NCBI RefSeq assembly: GCF_000189635.1
Contig: NW_002476146.1
Location: 186,001-250,000, forward strand
Reading direction: 5' to 3'
DNA from: Tetrahymena thermophila SB210
Taxonomy: Eukaryota > Ciliophora > Oligohymenophorea > Hymenostomatida > Tetrahymenidae
DNA: 64,000 nucleotides
Program-made: the position numbers and the translations under genes
The notes under the pieces: generated by a model
Told to the model about the DNA's origin: nothing
What the model saw: the letters and a program-made list of their open reading frames with translations, nothing else
Database searches by the model: none
In this document: positions 48,854 to 61,142 of the stretch, one piece after another
Numbering within the stretch: position 1 is the stretch's first letter
Layout of the letters: each line of letters starts with the position of its first letter

Positions 48854-51800
48854 ATGATACCTAAAGCTAATTAACCAAATCCTTTAGATGTATCAATAGC
48901 TTAATCTGAGCTTTCAGAAATAGAGAGAACGAAATACTAAAAGGCTGATTGGAAAGAAGCATAAAGATAAGTAAAAAAATATCAAATATTAGATAAGTCT
49001 TCAGGTGAGCCAAAACCTTTTGAACTATCTTGTGATCTTGAAAATCTAAAGAAATATGGCATAGGAATTTTCTTTTATTTTGATCTATTAAAAAAAGTAG
49101 CAATCTTTTTTTGGATTGCAACATTAATCTGTGCTCCAACTTATTATTCAAATTATACTGGAGGAGGAGTTACTAACACAAGTGGTCTTTTTAGCTTAAG
49201 CAAACTTTCTTTGGCAAATTAACCTTAACTACAACTCACTATCCCCAGTAGTACAGCGACCTAATCAGAAAAATAGCAAGTATAACAGTAGAATGACTAA
49301 AGTATTAATGACTTTGTAAGCTCTCAGGTATGATTATAATTTGAACTTCTACTTTTTATATATTTTCTTTAATTTTCATCAATTTCTGTTGCTTTTTCGC
49401 GTTTTTGTTTATTTATTATTTTTTAAAGTCTACTAGAAAGTATTATGTATGGATCCCAGATATTGTGTACAGCTCTATCTTCTTTCTTTTTATTCTTTAC
49501 TATAAAAGATTTACAACTAATTAAATAAATGCTCAGAAGAAAATGATCTTACCTAGCTAGTACTGCGTAGAAATAAAAGGTCTACCAAGAAATACAATAG
49601 ATTAAAATGAGCTTAAAGTTTTCATTCAAAAAGCAATGAAAAAGTACTCTACATTTGGCGATCAATTGACAGTTATGGAAATATCATTTAGTAAAGACTT
49701 TAAAGATACTCTCTACTTACATAGAAAGGAATCAGAACTGATTGAATAAATATCTATTGAAAAGAAAAAGTGTGAAATACTCAATAAAGATTATAATTTT
49801 GTTCTTAAAGAAAAAGAATACAAACTCAAAGTTCTCTAAGAAAAAATAGATGTGATTGTAACAAAGAAATTAGGAGGTAATGCAGAGTATAAATTTTATG
49901 AAACTCTTTCTGCATTTGTAGTCTTTAATACCTTTGATTAAAAGAAATAGTTCACTGAAGTTTACAATAGATATAATCACCCTCATTGGATTTACAGATT
50001 TATTCTATGCTGCTTAAGACCACGCATGCCTTAAGACCTAAAATTTAGAGGATTGTACTCACTTTAAATAGAACCTATTGTTGATGAACCATCTAATATC
50101 AAATGGGAAAACTTGGATGTTAAATCAGGTAAAATAACTTTTTATTTTAAAATTTGATTATTATTTCCTTTTTCGTTTATTTACTAATTTAAAAATTTTT
50201 GAATTCTCCAAAAATAAAATTTATCAGTTGTTTGTGATATATGAAATACTTAATCATGAATTATAAGAGCTCATTTTAAAATTTATGTGATTTTTTGAAA
50301 GATTTATAAATATTTATAATTTTATAAAATAGGCAATAGATTTTTAAGAGCTGTTGCAGTTTTCTTGATTATTGTCTGCGTAATGTTAATGACTCTATCA
50401 ACCCTTGTAGTAGCAAATGTTTTACAACCAAAGTAGTAAACATCTTCATGCCCCTCTAATAAATATACTTATGAGTAAGCAAAATAAATTGATACCAGCT
50501 AATCACAATACTGTTATTGCACAACAGTTGACATTTAAGAAATGTTATCTAACAGTCAAATTGAAAATTATTGTTGGAATACATATCTTGCTTATGTAGA
50601 AGTTTAAGCACTTACAATAGCAACTAGTTCTGCTATTGTTGTAGTAAATGCAATTTTAGTTGGTATCATTAAAAAGCTTTCGAATTTTTTGAGATTTCCT
50701 AATGTAACTACTGAAACAACAACATCAACCATCATTCTTTTCATTTGTGTATTCATCAACACTGCTATACTTACACTATTAGTAAAATTTTATTGGCTTC
50801 TAAAATGTAATCTCATATTTTATTTTTAAAATCTAATTAATAGCTTCAATCAGACATTTTTGGATTTGTTACGGCTGTTTACTTTACAAGTCCTATTCCA
50901 CCTTTAAAAAATCTGCAAAGCTAAAAATCTTAAACCTTCTCTGCTGACTTTGATAGAGATTGGTATGTTAAAGTAGGTTAGAAAATGATTTTGACTATGA
51001 TTTTCTCCACACTATTTCCTCACGTAATATAACTGATTATAATTCCAATTAAAAAATGCTGTAGACAGAGATCAGCAAAAAAAAAAATAATACAAGTAGA
51101 AATGAACAAGCTGTTAGTAGGAGATGAATTTAATTTGATTGCCCGTTACACATCTTTCATGAACGTTGTGTTTGTCAGTTTGTTCTATTCTTCTGGCTAA
51201 CCACTGCTATTACCTTGTGCAGCAGTGTCTTTGACCAGCTAATATTGGGTATTTAAGTATATGCTCTTAAGATGGCACAAAAAACCTCCAGCCTATGATT
51301 AATTATTGAATAACTCTATGCTAAAATTGATACCTTGGTCCTTACTATTTCACCTTAGTATTGGCATATATATGTATGGTTCACCATTGATATTTCCTAG
51401 AAGTTCTTCTTAAATTTCGTCTTCTATTTCAAATACTTTGAATTCAGCTGGTGTCTATGAAGTTGTCATCACAAGTAATCAAAATTCCCCTGTAGTTGAT
51501 AGAACATATTCATCACTTTATTTATTTTTTTTACTTGCCTTGATTTTAGCTTTCTACATTGCAGATGTAGCTATTCTTAAAATCATTTCCACTGTTTTGT
51601 CAAAAATTTTACCTTGTTTCTTTAGAAACTCTTAATCTTTAAAAGTTGCTGCAATAGAATCCTCAGATCCTCTTCAAAACGCCTATATGAGCTAATATAA
51701 GTAAATGGGTTAACTTGCATCATATGATATCAAAATGAATGAGAATTATTATGCCTTGATAACAGCAATCGATCATGGAAGTCAAAGTAACACTCCTCGC

Positions 51801-52007
51801 TCTGTAGGTTCTCCATCTCTTTCAAAAGGATTAGGTTTTGGAGATACTCTTAAAATGGATACAAGAAAATCTAAATTTGTGAATAATAATTTTAATGTAA
51901 ATACCTAAGCTATAGAATAAAGTAATAATAATTTGTAATAAAATTAATAAATTTAGTCACTTGACAATTCACCACAAATGGGAACCTATGCTAACAATAA
52001 CGAATGA
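48854..52007 (+). CDS. OSCA/CSC1/TMEM63-like multi-span membrane protein
   Basis: Exons 48854-49327, 49429-50128, 50333-50781 and 50844-52007 (introns 101, 204, 62 nt) give 928 residues. Two spans (about residues 75-95 and 165-180) are followed by a ~200-residue cytosolic loop. The loop starts YCVEIKGLPRNTI, contains a coiled coil (KKKCEILNKDYNFVLKEKEY) and SAFVVFNTFDQKK, and closes with VDEPSNIKWENLDV. That resembles the APEP-DI-W-NL element before the pore region of OSCA/CSC1 channels (DUF221). About seven more spans follow, including YTSFMNVVFVSLFYSSGQPLLLP. OSCA/TMEM63 proteins are mechanosensitive or osmosensitive cation channels. The C-terminal ~130 residues are polar and Asn/Ser-rich. 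The assignment rests on pattern and topology; another ciliate polytopic family is possible. Confidence 0.8.
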
Positions 52008-52759
52008 CTTTTCATCATTTTTTCTGATAAAACTCACATAACTTTAATTATTTGTTTTTGTAAAGAATTTCTTTTGTGTATAAATAACATCTTAATTACT
52101 TACTAAATTTACTTTTCTATTATATTTTGCATCATCAAAAATTTGAAAAATTAAATTATTTTTATTTAAAAGTAAATAAATCATAATTATCATCTAGTTT
52201 CGTTTCAAAAATAATGTTTAATTTACCAACATTAAAAAAAACAAATTCTAAGTTTAAATATGAATTTAAAAAATTTTAAAACATTTATTTCATCATAATT
52301 CATCAAAATTTTAAAAACGACTATTTTAGAATAATATTGATAAACATACAAAGATTTAATATTTACTATAATAATTTCTTAAAAATAATCATTTTATATA
52401 ATAGTTTTTATTGCAGTTAGATCTAAATATTTAAAATTTGATAATCTTTTAAAATTGATTAATTACATAAAAGTAAAATGATTAAGTGTTATAAAATTAC
52501 ATTTTAAATATAATGTTAAACTCATAGTTCTTTAAGTAAATATGAATGCATTTACTACAGTTATAATGGAATTTTAATTATATTAAAATTTACATTTATT
52601 GCTATATTTTTTAAATTATAATTTTTATTTATTTATTTAATAACTTATTAATTAGAGTATTATCCATCTTGAAAAAATAAATTTACTATTTAAAGCTTTG
52701 TTATATTATCTATTGAATTATAAATTGAAACAATAGCCATTTCTTTATATTACATAAAT
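52008..52759. other. convergent 3' spacer
   Basis: AT-rich, between two gene 3' ends. Nothing recognised. Confidence 0.6.
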
Positions 52760-55700
52760 TCAATGCTTTTTCTTTTCCTATTCTTAAATTTTTAATCTTT
52801 ATATAATTCTTAAAACATCAGAATCATCTTAATCTGAATCTATGTCTTCTTCTTCCTATGAGTTGAATTTCTAATTATAATTTATTAGGCTATTTTTTTC
52901 AAACTATTTTTAATTCACTTTGTAAGTTGGAGTTATGTTTCCTGGTTTTAGTTTTATCTCTTATTTTAAATTTAATTTGCTATTTGGGCTTTTATTAGAT
53001 CCTTTAAATACATTTTTCTTATATAAATTAGAAGATATAATTTTATTTTCTTTAATCTGATTTTAAAAATTATAATTTTAACTATAATTATTATCTTCTT
53101 CTTAGGATTAAATATTAGAAATATCATCTTCTTCTAAATCAGGAATGCTTCCACTCTTCTGCTATTTTTAATAATCAAAATCTTGTTCTGCTTAATAGCT
53201 CTCCTCAAAAATTTAGTTCTCAAGAGTATTTTGTTCAAATGATTTTTAATTAAATTATTTGCTTAGATTATTATTCGAAGAGTAGAATTACTTTTTCCTC
53301 TCTTAAATCTGTTAAGGTTAAAATTAAACTTAATTTTTACTATTCTCTTTAGTAAGAAATGAGCACTTTTTTTCTCTTACTGTTTCACTTGAAGTGTCTT
53401 ACAATATATTAAGGTATGTTTGTTAAAGATTTTGGATTTTATTTAAAACTTTCTCACTTTTATCACTTTCTATTAACTCTTTTTATCTTAGCTCTTTCTG
53501 ATACTATATGGAACTTTTAAATTCTGTTTTTTTCTAATTAAATTGTTGTTTTTAAATATTTTATATTTTAATATCATTATTTTAATTTTAAACATTTGTA
53601 ACTTAAATTTGATTTATTTTATCTTATTCTTCTTCTTATTTAAATTATAAATCCTATTATTATTCAGTAATCATTTTTGAGTGATCTTCATTTATTTTAT
53701 TATTGTTGATTATTTAACTAAAATTCTTTTGATTTTCTATATTATCAAATTCATTATTTAAAAAATTACTATTTTCATCGATTTATATATCATTAAATAA
53801 AATAGCAGGATGATTCTATTCCTCAAACTATATTTTTTTCCTCAAAGGATCATAAGAATCAATTACTTATCTATTATGCTCAATGAAATTTTAATCTATT
53901 AATTAACTTTTATCTTTTTATTCTTAAGGTTTTAAATGATAATCTTCTTCAACTATCATACCTCTATCTAATTAATTTTAATTATCTTTATTATCTCTTT
54001 ATTACTCAATTTATTCTTCACCTTTATTCCCTTCATCAATCATTTAAGCTTTATTAACTGATTTTTAACCTGATTTTATATTTTCAATATTTTCTTAAAG
54101 CTCTTATGGAGTCTTACTTTAAAATATTATTTTTTTCAATTCTTCTTTTTGTTCTTTATTTAACACCTTATCTTCTTCTTAGTCTATTATTTGCAAGATG
54201 TTATTTTGAACATTCTGTAGTATTTAGCCTTTTGCGATTTATTCAATTTAATTGAAAAAAGACTGTTGTTAATCCCAGCCTCTTAAATCTATTGATTGAA
54301 TTGTCCCAGATAGAAAATTAAATATACTAATTTATTCTATATTAATTTTATCAGTAACATACATATAAGAAGCAGCAAAAAGATAATTTAAGAAATCTTC
54401 TTTTTTGTATGTTTCGAATATATCAAACTTAAAGAAAATTAAATGATTTTAATTTGCTATTAAATCAATGAGACCTTAAATATTCTTAGTCTTGTAAATC
54501 TTCTTGCATTCTATACTTTAATATTAAGATAAATAACCGTTAATAAAGTTAATCTAAATGTTTTTAAGGAGCTCGTAATCTAAAATAGCAGTCAAGTTGT
54601 TGTTGTACAGGTATTTTCTTCTATTCTCAAACAAAAATCCACATTTTGATATTTTATAAATGTTCTCAAAAATATCTTCACTTTTTTTATGTTTATTCAT
54701 ATACTCACTAAGTGCTATAATATAACTCTATCCAAGTCTTTCAAATTGATCTTAAAAATATTTGTTTGGTCTGTGCTTTTAAAAATTAAAAATATGTATT
54801 TTTTTTAGACACTAAATTTCTGCATTGTATGATAAAATATTGTGAAGTTCCTACATATCTTAAATATCTTACTCACTCTTATCTCTATCACCTTCATTTT
54901 TGAATCTTTCAATGACATTTCTCTAATCATCTAACTAAGCAGAGTCAAAAGTTGTAAAAAACTTGCTGTACCTCAAGAAAAGTCTAAACAAATTCTCTGG
55001 TAAATGCAATTCATATATTTAAGGTAATATGACCTAAGCAGCAACCTATTTAATTTATTAATTAATTTATTGGCTTAAATTTTTTTTTTATTAATTTTAT
55101 TGTGAAATAAATTTAATAATAAAAAATTCCTCTTTTTTTTTCAATCAAAATGAATTTATATTAAGTAATAAATATAGATTATTTTGTTATGCTTTTACTT
55201 GAATTTTTATTATTAGCAACTTTATATTATAATATGAATTATTAAATAAGGTAAATTAAAATTTTACTTAATTATAGAATGAATTTTTAGCTTTGTACTT
55301 TTCTCCAATCATTCTTACTATACATCTATCAAAAAACATACCCATTTCTGAAAATAATTAATTGTCTTTAACTTATTGAGAAATTTCATGCTTTTCCATA
55401 TAAAGGCTTTTAACTACCTTTTCTTGTACTATATTTTAAGTGAAAGTATTTATATCTTCAAGTTGCTTGCTATTCATTTTAGATATAACTTCTCTGATCT
55501 TAATACAATTTTATTCCTCTTCCCCATTTTATGATTCATCAAATTCTATCCATTTATAATCTTTTATTATGTGGTCTTAAAAGTCTAAAATGATATCTGC
55601 TCTATAGTATTCTCTTGGAATATCTGCAAAAAACCTGGTAACCTTAAATTTTCCTTACATTTTATCTTTTTCCTTCATTTTTTCAGGTTCTTTAACAATG

Positions 55701-58700
55701 CAACAAAAGTTTAGCTCCTTTATTGCCCTTGTAGCACCAACATAAAATAATCTTCTTTACTCTTCTAAAATGGTACAAGCCTAATTTTTATTTTTTTAAA
55801 CGAAAGCCATAGGAAATTAATCATCATTACAACCCAAAAAGTAAACTATGTCCCACTCGAGTCCCTTGCTCCTATGAATTGTTGAAATAGTGAGTTTGTT
55901 TTACTTTTATGGAGCAGCATTAAACTCTATTAACTTAAAATCTTCAAATTTTAAAGTGATAAAAGCTTAATAAGGTATTTGGTCACTCTAAATACTCTTT
56001 TAATTGTGCTTTTCAACAACTTCTTCAAACTTTTTCAGCTAGTCATTCATTGGACCTATAATTGCAATATCTTTAAATTGAAATCCTTTATTTTTAACTA
56101 ACGAAAGTATTCTTTTGATAATAGATTCATTTTATTATTTCTCAGAATCAAAAATATGTAAGTAAGGATAGTCTCCTTCTTTATCATACTTACTCTTCAT
56201 TTTTTCTTCTTCTGTTTCTCCGTGTATCTCCTAAGCACTCTACATAGTTTTTTTAATCAAATTTTCATTTTTTTCTATAATTTTGTTAGCAAATTTTGTT
56301 ATTAGATGTGTACTTCTATAATTTGCAGTTAATCTAAACTCTAGTAAGTCCTTTTTTTTCTTCTTCAAATCATCATTAATTCTATTTTAAATAATATCAA
56401 TTTTTGTATCTCTGAAACCGTAAATATTTTAAGCATCATCACCTAATTTAAATAAGAATATATATATTTAAAATATATAATTATTTTTTGTGCTAATTAT
56501 CTTTTCAATTAAATTATTAAGTCTTATTATCAACTACTAAACTAAGTAAAAAAAGATCAGCTATATCTTTAAATTTTAAATATGAAATTTCAAATAATTT
56601 AGTCCACCACATTTTTCTCAACTTATTTTATCCAAAATTTTGAAAAACCAAATTTTAAAAAATTATTTATTAGGTTTCTAAAATTTGATTCAAGAAAAGA
56701 TTAGATTTTAATGCTAAGTAAAGTATCACATTAAATATATAAAATAAGAAATTATTACCTATGACAGTTAAAATGCAATTAAGTTTTTTGAATTCCATGA
56801 GTATTTCATATTGTAGTTCAGATACGTCTTAAAATTCGTCAAAGAAAAAATATTTGTATTAAAGGTATTAAAACTTATATTTCTTGATATGTGCTAACCA
56901 AATATCACAATATTCTCTTTAACTAAATAATAAAACTGATTGAGAATTCTTTTACTTAGCTTCTAGCTCGCTTCTGATAAATTTATATGCTATTTTATCA
57001 ATATTTCCAATTAGGATCGATTGCTAAACTTCCTTTCCAATCATTTCATACACTTTCTAACTTATATGTTTACCAGCTTCTATATTAAAAGTACTGATAA
57101 TAATTTAATTTGGTTTGACCCCATGATCTAATAAGTATTTCAGTCTTATAACTAAAGTTGTTGTCTTGCCACTACCTGTTTGATAATAAATTTTATAAAA
57201 TATTTTTATGCATAATATTTACCGGCACACGCAATAATTTTTGTATCTTTCTTAATATCACTAACAATAACATCTAATTATTCTTCTGTAGGACGAATTT
57301 CTATTTATTAATCCCACTATGTTTTATAACTTATCACCCTATAATTATCCTTTCCTTTCATTTCTATAAATAAAAAATAAATTATTAACTCTATCGCTTA
57401 TTCTCATTAAAATTAATAAATACCCATTTTTTAAACTTCTTATTTTTCTTCTCTTTTTTATTTATTGTTTTGTTCATTCTCAGGAAACGATGTAAATTTT
57501 AAAAATCTTGAATAGTACATATCTAAATTTTATTTCATAGTTTTCTCGAATTCCTCTCTATTAGTAGGAAATTATTTGTAAACCTAATTGATCTACTTAT
57601 TAATTTCATTTTTTTTCTTTTTAGGAATCTTCATAAATTCAATGTAATCACTAAATTAGTTTTTTAATTCTTGGATTTTTTCATATTAAACAATAAAATT
57701 ATCATATTATTCAGATAGTTAATATTGCTTAATTTGATTTTCATAACAATTTTTAGTTACAGGCTTTAATTTTTTTATTTTATTCAAGTTCTTCTGTTAA
57801 ATATCACTTAAATCTTTGACATTTTACTCCATATGTGAAATAAATATCTTAAATAAATTTTATGCATTTTTTTCGTTTGCTTTTGTTTAGGCATCAATAT
57901 TTTTTTTATTTTCTTCTAACTCTTTTAATTCATTTTCATTTTCTTATTGTTATTAATTTAGATTTTAAATATCTTCTTCTAATAATTATTGATCACTTTC
58001 TTAAGGTATATCATCTTATTTTTAAGCTTCTTTATTTATATTTTGTTTACCAAATACTAATTTTGAGTTTGTGCTTTCTTTCTGGGATTTTATTTTATTT
58101 TCTGACTATTTTTGTAGCACATTTTTTAACTAAACCTATTTGTCTTATGGTTGATCATCTTTATTTTTTTAGATGAGTCTACTTTCCTTAAATTAATCTT
58201 TTTCTTAATCACCATTTATAATATTTTCTTTTTACTTTGCCTTATCACTATTTTTACCTTGAGTAGGAACACAAAAAGATAATAAATTCTTCATTTTTTT
58301 CTTTTAATTTATTTTAGGTTGCTATTCTTCTTAAATTTAGCAATTTTTATTTTCATTTTAAGCACTTATTTATTTGTTATCTTCTATTGAATTATTTATT
58401 AAAATCTAAATATTATGGTTTAGTTTACTTTCCTTGCTTTATTGAGTTGAATTATTAGTTAAAATCTAATTATCTTTATTTATGCTGTTTTATTTACTTT
58501 ATTCAATCTAATTATTATTTTTTTAAAAGCCTTTTTCATTATTTTCTTCAATTTAATTATGAATTATAATCTAATTTATATTAGTTTCACATTCCATTGT
58601 TCTATTGCATTCTTCATATTCAACAATCATTTTATTGTTATTTTAAATATCAGCTTCGCTTAAATTTTTTTAGCATAATTTACTTTAATTATTTTTTAAA

Positions 58701-59431
58701 GTAGAATTAAACTACCTAAAATCATTAATTTAAAGTTATCTGTTAGCCTTCCCCTCTGATTTTGATCCCTTACTACATTCACTTTTTTTACTGTTATTTG
58801 AAAAAGCATCTTAACGGCTATCAAATTAAGAAACCATAGCTACTTATTCATCATCTTGCACTTCCATTTAATTCTACTTGGATTAATCTTCTTTAGGACT
58901 AAACTGTATTGAAGAAAGTCTTTCTTATTTATAAATAGAAGCTAATTTTTGTTCTTATTCAATCGTATCATCTTCTTCAACTTTGATCTTTTTTTTAGAA
59001 GATGGTGTCATTCTAATCCATTTTGATGATTATTTCATTCTTTTTTTATTGAGAGGAGATGAACAACTATCATCTTACCCTATTTTAGCTTTAACTTTTG
59101 ATTTGAATGATTTTTTTTTACTGTATTTGAAAGGACTTAATTTTTTTTTGATGTATTCCTCCCTTTTTTGTAAAATATCATAACTATTTTCGTATTCCTA
59201 AGCATCATTTTATTCAAAACTAGGATTTTATACAGAATTTAAATTGTTATCAATTTATTGCTGATAGAATCCATCATCTTCCACTTTGATATCTATTTTT
59301 AAATTCTATTAATAGATTGTATTTTCTTTATTTTCAGTCTAAATATCATCCTAAACATCTGCGTTTTTAGGTTTAAAAAAACTTTTTAATGAAGCCTAAC
59401 CTTAAACTTATTTTATTTTAGTTTATTTCAT
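52760..59431 (-). CDS. UvrD/Rep-type (SF1A) helicase with long N- and C-terminal extensions
   Basis: Exons 57424-59431, 57223-57363, 56759-57175, 55268-56442 and 52760-55045 (introns 60, 47, 316, 222 nt) sum to 6,027 nt, 2,008 residues. Helicase motifs in order: Q-motif RPTEEQ (~693), motif I AGSGKTT (~716-722), motif II FDEFQDVSE (~828-836), motif III GDDAQNIYGFRD (~856), motif IV LTANYRS, motif V TIHRSKGLEWD, motif VI RRLFYVGATRA. All key residues (Lys in GKT, DE-x-QD, Arg fingers) are present, so ATP-driven 3'-5' DNA unwinding is expected. About 670 residues of Lys/Asn/Gln-rich, partly acidic sequence precede the core, with coiled-coil-like stretches just before it. About 750 mostly low-complexity residues follow. 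Eukaryotic relatives include Srs2 and FBH1, but no F-box was seen. A nuclear DNA repair/recombination role is inferred. Confidence 0.92.
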
Positions 59432-61142
59432 TTTAGTGTACTTTAATATTTTATATAAAAAATTTGCTCCAAATATATTTAAGCACCTTTAAAAATATTC
59501 TAAAAATAATTAAAGTTAAGATATCAAAAATTGCTTTTATTTTGCTTTGCAAGATTCTTCACTAACTTAGATAATAATAAAAATTGATATAAAAAATCTT
59601 AGAAATCAAATTATTTTTTTGAGGGTTAATTATTTTAAATTATAGCTAATTAAATACTAATTAAATTGGCGCTTAAATTAAATACATTTGTTAGAATTAA
59701 AATCATTAATCGTATTAAATTAAAATTTTATAATAAAATAGATACTGTAATTACATTTCAAGTTATCTACTATTTTCGATGAAGCTAAGTAACATTTTTA
59801 GTTTAATTATTTCGTATTTCTTAAGATTGTAAAATTATTTTATTTTAATTGCAAAATGAATTCAATAAATATTTTTATAATTTTTATTTCATAAAATCAA
59901 TCTACTCTTATATTTTTTTTAGTTTGATTATTCTTTTTTAGCTTTTAATATTAGTATTTGCTTCTAAAATATTAGAATAAATTTTTTTGTAAAAATTGCA
60001 ATAGTTAAATTTTTATGTCAACTTTTTAATTTTTATAACTAAAAATATAAGTTATTGATAATATTAACTAAATAATATCAAAAATACTATCATTTATTGT
60101 TTTAAGTAACTACTTTTTAATAATATTTTTTTTTATAAAATAAATTATTATAACAAAAAAACAATAATCACTAATAAATAATAAAAATTAAATTTGATAT
60201 TTTTAGATAAATACTTGATATATTTTTACTTAAGTGTTAAAAACTAATACATTTGTTTATATGAACTGAATATATTTGTTTTAAATGAATTCAATTGTAA
60301 TTTTATTATTGGATTTGATATTTAAGATGTTTAAGAAAAAAATCATTTTTTTAGATAAAAGTAATGGTAAAAATTTAAATTAAAGCAATAAAAGTAAAAA
60401 AATTTTTTGCTAGTTCAAAGGATAAACATTATTTTTTAAATGAATTTGAGAATTAAAGACTTACTAAAAACACTTTATAAATAAATTATATGTATATTTA
60501 AAATTAAATTGAAGTAATATTATATTTAATAGTTAAAAATAAATATTTTAAAAACTATTGTTTGAAAGCTGAAAGCCTTAAATTAGATGAAGATAAGTAA
60601 TGAATAAATAAGCAAATTAATTTTGTTTAATAAATAAATAAATTATATTTTTTTTGATAACACTAACTAAAAAATGTATTTTTTATTGAACTTTGTTTTA
60701 ATTTTGTAATAATATCATATTTACTATAAAATATCTAATTTCAAAATATGCTATGCAGGGTGTTTATATTACTAAAGCAAATTGTTGGAGGTTATTTAAT
60801 AGACTTAATTTTAAATAAATATTTTAACACTAAAGAAGTATTTTTTTTAAATTAAAATTCTAAAGTTTAAATATTTAAAAGCAAATAAAATAGGTAGTTT
60901 ATAAAATTATAAATAATAAGTAGAATTTATTTAACTATTTAGTTAAATTGAGTCTACCTATTTTTTTCAGCATACATTTTTCTTTGATTCTAGTACTAAT
61001 AAATATTATTTAATCAGTAATTAATAAATCTGTATAATTAATTGTTATCTTTATTTTGTTTTTATTACCAAATTAAAGTTATAAATATTGTTTAAATCAA
61101 ATCTAAATAGGAAGTCTTCTTAAATATAAAAACTTAGCTTAA
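59432..61142. other. divergent intergenic spacer
   Basis: Lies between the start of the minus-strand helicase and the plus-strand TPR gene. Very AT-rich, no coding frame; probably contains both promoters. Confidence 0.6.
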
